Shown: positions 1 through 5,436 of the stretch, in pieces
How positions within the stretch are numbered: position 1 is the stretch's first letter
Layout: the number at the start of each line of letters is the position of its first letter
Assembly (NCBI GenBank): GCA_964409985.1
Contig: CAYPEZ010000046.1
Span: forward strand, 1 to 6,036
DNA length: 6,036 bases
Origin: CAYPEZ01 sp964409985
GTDB lineage: Bacteria; Patescibacteriota; Minisyncoccia; Phycocordibacterales; UBA6899
Direction: 5' to 3'
Notes under the pieces: generated by a model
Database searches by the model: none
The model's input: only the letters and a program-made list of their open reading frames with translations
Told to the model about the DNA's origin: nothing
Made by a program: the position numbers and the translations under genes

Positions 1-117
1 CTCATGCTTTGGGTGTTTTCCGTCGTGCTGGGCTAGGGGTTTGTGCTCTTGTGGTTTTTACTTCCTGTTCTGGTTGTTCTATCATTTATCTGGGGCGTGG
101 TTCTCTTTATTTCATAG
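1..117 (+). other. Possible 3' tail of an upstream membrane-protein gene, interrupted frame
   Basis: The frame that ends with TAG at 115-117, three bases before the next gene's ATG, is strongly hydrophobic and has T at most second codon positions, as in a membrane helix (residues such as FVLLWFLLPVLVVLSFIW). The same frame is broken by TAG at 34-36, although the codons before it (LMLWVFSVVLG) are hydrophobic too. Another reading enters in the frame starting at base 3 (ending VFRRAGLG) and shifts at the GGGG run 36-39 into the hydrophobic frame, giving a basic patch followed by a helix. The upstream gene could also simply end at 36, with the rest a T-rich spacer. The product is not recognisable from so little sequence. 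Confidence 0.3.
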
Positions 118-120
118 ACC

Positions 121-2622
121 ATGGAAAGCCAAAAAGATATTTTCCATAATGCAGAGTACCGCTCACATCCAGCGTTTGTTCTCGATAGTATTCTTTCTCC
201 GAAAACACGCGGGACACTCAGTGCAATCTTTGGAGCGCTGACACTCTTTGCTTTTTTTCTTACCGTGTTCTTTTTTGTGCGATCTTTTGTGTTGGGAGTA
301 GAAATATCTTCTCTTTCTTTCAAAGAACTCTTCATGGGATTTTTTAATCATGATGGACTCCATCTTCGGTTTTTTGGTCTCTTCCTCATCTTTCTTCCAT
401 GTTGGTTGAAATTTCAGATGTTGAACTGGTTCCATCGGTCGTATTTCTATCACGTTGAAGCACTTCTCGAGCGAGGCGAGGTCGGAGTGAAAACTCCATA
501 CACGACCCCAAATTATGAAACCAATGAGATATTTTTCAACACGCAAAAAGGGGACCTCCTTCACAGTTTCCTTTCTTCCTCCTACGGAAGAGAAATTACT
601 CGGCGCGCTGGGCTTTCAAATGATGATGTTGCTGCGTATATTGCTTCACCTCGAACGATTGTTGACTTCAGAACGATCAAAAATATTTCAGCGGTGTTTA
701 CTCTTAAGGATATCGCTATGGTCCTCCTTGCGGGGGATACAGCTTTTGCGTCATTTGTTTTTGCGCACGGTATTCGTCCAGAAGATCTCTCTGCTGCGAG
801 TGAATGGGTTGAGCGACGATTAAAACAAGCAAGGAGAAAGTCGCGTTATTGGGGACGTGTCGCACTCGGGAAAAGTCATGGAGTAGGAGAAAGTCTGTCG
901 TATGGGGTTGCGTATAGTCTTGAACGATATAGCACCGATCTTTCAAGGGCAGTGAGAAACGGGGAAATTGAATTTCGAAATTTGTATGGGAGTGACTCAA
1001 TCGCAAAAATCGAGTCCTCGCTCGCTCGCGATGAAAACCCGAATGTTCTTCTGGTTGGCAGTGAAGGAGGATCGCTCATGGATGTGGTCATTGATTTTGT
1101 TCATGACGCCGGGAATGGCTATACACACTCGACCCTTTCTACGGCACGATTATTTCTTGTTAATTGGAAGAGGCTTCTTTCTGAGATGAAGACGAAGCAG
1201 GAGTTCGAGATGCGCTTGATGAAGATGATTGACAGTGCTATCCGCGCAAAGCACGTGATTATTGTTATTGACGATCTTCCAGGATTCCTTCTCTCCGCGC
1301 AGACACTAGGATCCGACATTGTGAGTCTTCTCGACCCATATGCTGCATCTGGGAAAGTGCGATTTATTGCTACAGCAGATATGGGCAGATATCACGCACT
1401 TCTCGAACAAAATGGCGCACTCCGATCACGATTCGAAGTCATTACGATTCCAGAACCAGAAAAGACATCACTCACGCGTATCCTTGAAGACCATGCCGGT
1501 TCTCTTGAACGTACGTACCACATCCTTTTTACGTATCCAGCAGTACGTGCGATTCGCCAAGGATCACAACGATATTTTGTTGACGCAGTGATGCCTGATA
1601 CGGCGCTTGAACTCATGGGTGAACTTGCTCAAACCGTAGCATCACGAGGTGATACAACAGTGGGATATAACGATGTCATGAATCATATTCAAGCGAAGAC
1701 ACAAATTCCCGTAGGAACAATTTCCGAAGAAGAGCGTGCAAAACTCGAACATCTCGAAGATGAGCTGCATATGCATGTCGTGGGACAGGAACAAGCACTG
1801 AAGGTTATTGCGGATGCCTTGCGGAGAAGTAGGGCGGGGGTACGAAATCCTAATAAACCCATCGGGACGTTTCTCTTTTTGGGTCCCACTGGTGTTGGAA
1901 AGACAGAAGCGGCCAAAGCGCTTGCAAGAGTGTTCTTTGGAGCAGAATCTGCCATGGTGCGATTCGACATGAGCGAATTCCAAGCAGAGGATGGACTCGA
2001 GCGATTAATAGGGGCACCTGGGCTTGGGGCGGGTCTCCTCTCAAACCAATTACGAGAACACCCATATAGTGTTGTGCTTCTTGATGAGTTTGAAAAAACA
2101 CATCCAAAAGTCCTTGATCTGTTTCTTCAAGTTTTCGATGAGGGGATTTTCCATGATGCGGGAGGGAAGAAGGTGAATGCTCAAAATACTATTCTTATCG
2201 CCACATCAAATGCAGGATCGGCGCATATCCGCGAAGCAGTAAAACAACAGCTTCCCCTTGAGAGTGTTGAGAAAAATATCATTGATGGGGTCATTGCTGA
2301 AGGGAAGTTTAAGCCCGAGCTATTGAATCGCTTTGATGCGCTTGTACTGTTCCACCCACTCACAATTGAAGAATACCGACAAGTTGCGGTCTTGATGTTA
2401 GAAAAGCTTCGACAACGACTCCGTGAGCGTAATCTTGATATTGCGATTAATGATGCACTCATCCATGCGCTTCTGGAAAAAGGAGTTGACCCAGACTTTG
2501 GAGCACGACCCATGAATCGTGCTGTCCAAGAGCTCGTCGAACAAGCCATCGCAAAGAAGATTATCCACGGCTCCGTCAAACCCGGAACAACAATTACATT
2601 CACTCCCGAGGATTTTCAATAA
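121..2622 (+). CDS. Membrane-anchored Clp/Hsp100-like AAA+ ATPase with degenerate first AAA+ domain
   Basis: This 833-residue protein is related to ClpC/ClpA/ClpB ATPases, which use ATP to thread proteins through a hexamer. The start is fixed because an in-frame TAG ends three bases before the ATG; no Shine-Dalgarno sequence is visible. Domains in order: two membrane segments (about 33-58 and 82-100) with a short loop, predicting both ends in the cytoplasm; two diverged Clp N-terminal repeats (about 144-183 and 192-235); AAA+ domain 1 (about 260-500); and AAA+ domain 2 (about 540-833). Domain 1 is degenerate: the Walker A position reads GSEGGSLM (313-320) with no lysine, and Walker B ends in Asp384-Asp385, although Arg437 remains. 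Domain 2 has Walker A GPTGVGKT (588-595), Walker B Asp655-Glu656, sensor 1 Asn697, arginine finger Arg737 and sensor 2 GARP (794-797). The M domain, the pore-loop GYVG and a ClpP-docking LGF-type loop are not seen. Function is inferred to be membrane-proximal protein remodelling; automatic annotation would probably say ClpC or ClpB. Confidence 0.93.
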   Translation: MESQKDIFHNAEYRSHPAFVLDSILSPKTRGTLSAIFGALTLFAFFLTVFFFVRSFVLGVEISSLSFKELFMGFFNHDGLHLRFFGLFLIFLPCWLKFQMLNWFHRSYFYHVEALLERGEVGVKTPYTTPNYETNEIFFNTQKGDLLHSFLSSSYGREITRRAGLSNDDVAAYIASPRTIVDFRTIKNISAVFTLKDIAMVLLAGDTAFASFVFAHGIRPEDLSAASEWVERRLKQARRKSRYWGRVALGKSHGVGESLSYGVAYSLERYSTDLSRAVRNGEIEFRNLYGSDSIAKIESSLARDENPNVLLVGSEGGSLMDVVIDFVHDAGNGYTHSTLSTARLFLVNWKRLLSEMKTKQEFEMRLMKMIDSAIRAKHVIIVIDDLPGFLLSAQTLGSDIVSLLDPYAASGKVRFIATADMGRYHALLEQNGALRSRFEVITIPEPEKTSLTRILEDHAGSLERTYHILFTYPAVRAIRQGSQRYFVDAVMPDTALELMGELAQTVASRGDTTVGYNDVMNHIQAKTQIPVGTISEEERAKLEHLEDELHMHVVGQEQALKVIADALRRSRAGVRNPNKPIGTFLFLGPTGVGKTEAAKALARVFFGAESAMVRFDMSEFQAEDGLERLIGAPGLGAGLLSNQLREHPYSVVLLDEFEKTHPKVLDLFLQVFDEGIFHDAGGKKVNAQNTILIATSNAGSAHIREAVKQQLPLESVEKNIIDGVIAEGKFKPELLNRFDALVLFHPLTIEEYRQVAVLMLEKLRQRLRERNLDIAINDALIHALLEKGVDPDFGARPMNRAVQELVEQAIAKKIIHGSVKPGTTITFTPEDFQ

Positions 2623-2625
2623 AAT

Positions 2626-2652
2626 AATGCCTCCCTATTGAGGGGAGGCATT
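2626..2652. terminator. Bidirectional terminator-like hairpin between convergent genes
   Basis: AATGCCTCCC (2626-2635) is a perfect 10-bp inverted repeat of GGGAGGCATT (2643-2652), with a 7-base loop. It begins four bases after the stop codon of the Clp-like gene. On the minus strand the hairpin is followed by a T-rich run (TTATTTTATT), as expected for an intrinsic terminator. On the plus strand the following bases (CTCTTGG) are less T-rich, so termination there is less certain. The last codons and the TAG stop of the convergent minus-strand gene lie inside the hairpin. Confidence 0.75.
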
Positions 2653-3162
2653 CTCTTGGACGAGAAATCCACGATGTGAATATGTTTGAGTGTTTCGAGC
2701 GTATCCTTGCACGAGAAAATGCGATTTCCTACATAGTCGCATAAGAACGATCTCGATATAGAGTGGGGCCTGAACAGGACGGCATAAAATTCCTTGATAC
2801 CTAAGCGCCAGATCGCGTTCAATGCCCTCAAACATCCAATTGAGATGGTAGAGCGGGTGTGGAATTCCATCGAAACGCAATTGCCCTTGGTACACCATAC
2901 GCTGGATGATCGGGATAATGATTCTGAAGATACTAGGGATCTCAATAAAGAGTTCTCCATCTTTCGAATCTTGTAAAGGGGGAAACCGTTGCCTCATGAC
3001 ATAACGCCTCAGAACGGCATATCGTAGGCGCTCGCTGATGAGAGGAACGGTCTCTAGGACATCCGCTGAAAGCGGAGATTTCATGATCATCGCACCCTCG
3101 CTATAAAAAAATGTACAACCTAGCTGATATCCTAAAGAATAATGATGTTGTCGGTCAAGCAT
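2635..3162 (-). CDS. Hypothetical protein, unknown function
   Basis: This 175-codon frame is not a family I recognise. It is the only long frame in the stretch between the Clp-like gene and uvrC, and its composition looks protein-like: charged and hydrophobic residues alternate, with no low complexity. No convincing membrane helix or signal peptide is seen; the most hydrophobic stretch is a short isoleucine-rich one (IPSIFRIIIPII) near the middle. There are scattered basic residues and four cysteines that do not form an obvious metal site. The start is uncertain: the ATG at 3162 gives the longest form, but ATG 3090 (residue 25) has GAGGG four bases upstream, and ATG 3084 (residue 27) has the same GAGGG ten bases upstream, so a product of 149-151 residues is quite possible. 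It is divergent from uvrC and convergent with the Clp-like gene. Its stop codon falls within the terminator hairpin. Confidence 0.6.
   Translation of the reverse strand: MLDRQHHYSLGYQLGCTFFYSEGAMIMKSPLSADVLETVPLISERLRYAVLRRYVMRQRFPPLQDSKDGELFIEIPSIFRIIIPIIQRMVYQGQLRFDGIPHPLYHLNWMFEGIERDLALRYQGILCRPVQAPLYIEIVLMRLCRKSHFLVQGYARNTQTYSHRGFLVQENASPQ
3095..3099 (-). promoter_or_regulatory. Possible Shine-Dalgarno site supporting a later start of the minus-strand gene
   Basis: On the minus strand GAGGG lies 4 bases before the ATG at 3090 and 10 bases before the ATG at 3084. No comparable purine-rich site is well placed before the ATG at 3162, where only GAAGAG sits almost against the codon. This favours an internal start over the longest frame. 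Confidence 0.35.
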
Positions 3163-3189
3163 TGCTCTTCAGCGACTTCTTCGTACAAT
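3162..3189 (+). promoter_or_regulatory. Putative uvrC promoter, leaderless arrangement
   Basis: TACAAT (3184-3189) matches 5 of 6 bases of the sigma70-type -10 box. A weak -35 candidate, TTGCTC (3162-3167), lies 16 bases upstream. The -10 box ends 6 bases before the ATG at 3196, so transcription would begin at or next to the A of the start codon. GAGG touches the ATG directly and is too close to act as a normal Shine-Dalgarno site. Confidence 0.5.
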
Positions 3190-3195
3190 GTGAGG

Positions 3196-4467
3196 ATGAC
3201 GCTTGATGAGTATAAAATGCTGAAGATTCCAGATGTTCCCGGTGTATACCAGTTTATTGGTGCAAAAGGGAAGGTGCTGTATGTTGGAAAAGCGACAAGT
3301 CTGAAAGACCGTGTTCGGAGCTATTTTTCTGCAACAGTCGCGACACGTGGACGCCATGTGGAAGAAATGGTGGCAAGCGCCAAGACGATCATTTGGGAGG
3401 TGACTGACTCTGTGCTCGAGGCGTTAGTTCTTGAATCAGCACTGATCAAGAAGTACCAACCCCCAGCGAATACCAAAGAAAAAGACAACAAGAGCTTTAA
3501 TTACCTTGTAATAACCAAAGAAGAGTTTCCCAGAATTCTGGTACTGCGAGAGCGAACATTCATTCGAGATCAGGATATGCGTGTGCGAAAATTCGCACGA
3601 GTGTTTGGTCCATTTCCATCAGGAGAACAACTCCAGATTGGCCTCCGCCTCATTCGCGGTATCTTCCCATTTCGAGACACTTGCGAACCAAGTGTTGGTG
3701 TTCCATGCTTTAATGCGCAGATTGGTCTTTGCCCCGGTGTGTGTAGTGGGGCTATCTCAAAAAAAGAATATCACGTCATCGTCCGCCACATCAGTATCTT
3801 TTTTTCGGGCAAAAAGAAGTTGTTACTCAGTGCCCTAGAAAAAGAAATGCATGACGCTGCTGCAGCATTACGTTTCGAAGATGCAGGCAAACTCAAGAAA
3901 GTGATATTTTCTCTAAATCATCTTAATGATGTCGGGCTTATCCGTGCTGACATACGAGGAGCTGTGCGGCAAAGCGCAGGCATGTCTGAAGGCATCTATC
4001 GCATCGAAGCCTATGATGTTGCACACCTTGGGGGACAGTCAACCGTTGGAGTCATGGTCGTTGTTGAGAATGGGGTCCCGGCAAAAAGTGAGTACAGAAA
4101 GTTTCGTATCAAGGGGGCAGGGAAGAACCAGAGTAATGATCCTCTCAACCTCAGAGAGATTCTCAAACGTCGGTGTGCACATGCAGAGTGGCCACTCCCG
4201 AGCCTCATTGTCGTTGATGGTAATCATGTACAAAAAAAGGTTGCAGATGAAGTTCTTAAGGAAGAAGGTCTCACAGTTCCGACGGTTGCTGTAGTGAAAG
4301 ATGATCGGCATAAACCCAAAGAGATTTTGGGCTCTTCTGCAGCCCTTCTCGAGCATAAGGCAGCAATCCTTTTGGCAAATAGCGAAGCACATCGCTTTTC
4401 AATCAAATATCATCGCAAAAAGCGTTCTCAAAACTTTCTTCCTTCACCAAAGGGGAAGATGGTATGA
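3196..4467 (+). CDS. uvrC: UvrC, excinuclease ABC subunit C, short form without C-terminal HhH domain
   Basis: UvrC makes the two incisions around damaged DNA in UvrABC nucleotide excision repair. The ATG at 3196 gives 423 residues and puts the first motif where UvrC family members have it; an in-frame ATG at 3142 would add 18 unrelated residues and precede the likely promoter. The N-terminal GIY-YIG nuclease (about 10-100) has GVY 16-18, YVG 29-31, Arg39, Glu80 and Asn92. Cys163, Cys171, Cys179 and Cys183 match the conserved cysteine cluster, reported to bind Fe-S in other UvrC proteins. A UVR motif for UvrB binding spans about 207-242. The RNase H-like nuclease (about 265-412) keeps the expected acidic and histidine residues: Asp274 (YDVAH), Asp341 (VVDGN) and His399 (EAHRF). 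The protein stops just after the HRKKR block, so the tandem HhH DNA-binding region of typical proteins of about 600 residues is missing. The stop lies 7 bases before ddl. Confidence 0.95.
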   Translation: MTLDEYKMLKIPDVPGVYQFIGAKGKVLYVGKATSLKDRVRSYFSATVATRGRHVEEMVASAKTIIWEVTDSVLEALVLESALIKKYQPPANTKEKDNKSFNYLVITKEEFPRILVLRERTFIRDQDMRVRKFARVFGPFPSGEQLQIGLRLIRGIFPFRDTCEPSVGVPCFNAQIGLCPGVCSGAISKKEYHVIVRHISIFFSGKKKLLLSALEKEMHDAAAALRFEDAGKLKKVIFSLNHLNDVGLIRADIRGAVRQSAGMSEGIYRIEAYDVAHLGGQSTVGVMVVVENGVPAKSEYRKFRIKGAGKNQSNDPLNLREILKRRCAHAEWPLPSLIVVDGNHVQKKVADEVLKEEGLTVPTVAVVKDDRHKPKEILGSSAALLEHKAAILLANSEAHRFSIKYHRKKRSQNFLPSPKGKMV

Positions 4468-4468
4468 T
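4460..4468 (+). promoter_or_regulatory. Putative extended -10 promoter for ddl, leaderless arrangement
   Basis: TGGTATGAT (4460-4468) is an extended -10 element: TG, one base, then TATGAT, which matches 5 of 6 consensus bases. It ends 6 bases before the ddl ATG, the same distance as the uvrC -10 box. The uvrC stop codon TGA (4465-4467) is part of the hexamer. No clear -35 box is seen, which an extended -10 can tolerate. The only purine-rich site, AGGGGAAG (4451-4458), lies 16 bases from the ATG, too far for an efficient Shine-Dalgarno site. Confidence 0.45.
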
Positions 4469-4474
4469 ACATAC

Positions 4475-5434
4475 ATGAAAAAGCGCATTGGTGTTGTCCG
4501 TGGTGGTCCATCAAGTGAATATGATGTGTCAATTCGTACTGGCGCATCGATTCTCAAGCATCTTCCTGAGGACAAATACATTGGGGTTGATGTGTTGATC
4601 ACTCGTGATGGGTTGTGGCACCGCAATGGACTCCCTGCTTCACTCGAAGACATTCAGCATCACGTTGATGTTGTGTGGAATGCGCTCCATGGATACTACG
4701 GCGAAGATGGAAAAATCCAGCGCGAACTCGAACAATTTGGCATTCCATATACAGGTTCAGGTGTTCTTCCGTCAGCAATTGCGATGAATAAGGCGTTGGC
4801 GAAGGAACATGTGGTTCCGCTCGGAATTAAAACGCCACGCTGGATTGTTATTGGCGAAGATGAATCGCTTGAAGAAGGCGTATTCCGCGCTTTTCATACC
4901 GTTGGGTTCCCTGCGTTCGTGAAACCTGCATCTGGGGGATCTTCGGTAGCAACACGGTTAGTAAAGAATTATCACGAACTTGAAGACGCAGTTGAAGAAG
5001 CAAGTGCGTATGGTGATATTCTTGTTGAGGAATATATTAAAGGAAGGGAAGCCACCGTGTGCGTGATTGATGCTGGCGATGATGACGTGCATGTGCTCCA
5101 CCCCATCGAAATCATTCCAAAGGGAGGGCACGAGTTTTTTAACTACGAAGCAAAATATGCTGATGGTGGTTCGGATGAGCTATATCCTGGGCGATTCACA
5201 CACGATGAATCGCATCAATTGCGTTCGCTTGCCAAAAGAGTGCACCAGGGACTTGGTCTAAGGCATTATTCTCGTTCTGACTTTATTGTCTCACCACGTG
5301 GAATCTATTTTCTAGAAGCGAATACACTTCCGGGGATGACAGAGGCATCACTCTTCCCAAAGGCCATACGTGGAGAGGGAATTACACTTTCTGAGTTCAT
5401 TGACCACATTATCACTCTCGCTGAGCATTCGTAA
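4475..5434 (+). CDS. ddl: D-alanine--D-alanine ligase
   Basis: Ddl joins two D-alanines using ATP in the cytoplasm; MurF then adds the dipeptide to the peptidoglycan precursor. The 319-residue length is usual for the family (about 300-370). The start at 4475 gives the expected MKKRIGVVRGG opening; the longer frame from 4301 lies within uvrC and adds unrelated residues. The N-terminal substrate domain has GGPSSEYDVS with Glu15 at the D-Ala-binding position, and LHGYYGEDG (71-79). The ATP-grasp part has Lys150 and GGSSV (154-158), the lid motif FFNYEAKY (221-228), Asp269, and the metal-binding Glu281 and Asn283 in EANTLPGMT (281-289). Tyr228 corresponds to the lid tyrosine of D-Ala-D-Ala ligases, which argues against a VanA-type D-lactate ligase. 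It follows uvrC by 7 bases and precedes a membrane-protein gene by 2 bases, so it is probably co-transcribed with both, with a possible promoter of its own. Confidence 0.96.
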   Translation: MKKRIGVVRGGPSSEYDVSIRTGASILKHLPEDKYIGVDVLITRDGLWHRNGLPASLEDIQHHVDVVWNALHGYYGEDGKIQRELEQFGIPYTGSGVLPSAIAMNKALAKEHVVPLGIKTPRWIVIGEDESLEEGVFRAFHTVGFPAFVKPASGGSSVATRLVKNYHELEDAVEEASAYGDILVEEYIKGREATVCVIDAGDDDVHVLHPIEIIPKGGHEFFNYEAKYADGGSDELYPGRFTHDESHQLRSLAKRVHQGLGLRHYSRSDFIVSPRGIYFLEANTLPGMTEASLFPKAIRGEGITLSEFIDHIITLAEHS

Positions 5435-5436
5435 TC

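Noticed and set aside
163..564. Minus-strand Lys/Glu-rich frame of 133 codons
   Set aside because: It is the antisense of the T-rich membrane segments of the Clp-like gene, which produces Lys- and Glu-rich shadows.
3063..3075. Short hairpin CCGCTGAAAGCGG as a regulatory element
   Set aside because: It has only a 5-bp stem, lies within the minus-strand coding frame, and has no T-run or other context.
3142..3195. Longer uvrC start at ATG 3142
   Set aside because: It adds 18 residues with no similarity to UvrC, overlaps the divergent gene, and lies upstream of the putative -10 box at 3184-3189.
4301..4474. N-terminal extension of ddl from ATG 4301
   Set aside because: The 58 extra codons lie inside the conserved 3' part of uvrC; the Ddl family begins at the MKKRIGVV stretch from 4475.
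4475..5434. VanA-type D-Ala-D-Lac ligase
   Set aside because: The lid keeps the EAKY tyrosine (Tyr228) typical of D-Ala-D-Ala ligases, and no vanH or vanX neighbour is present.
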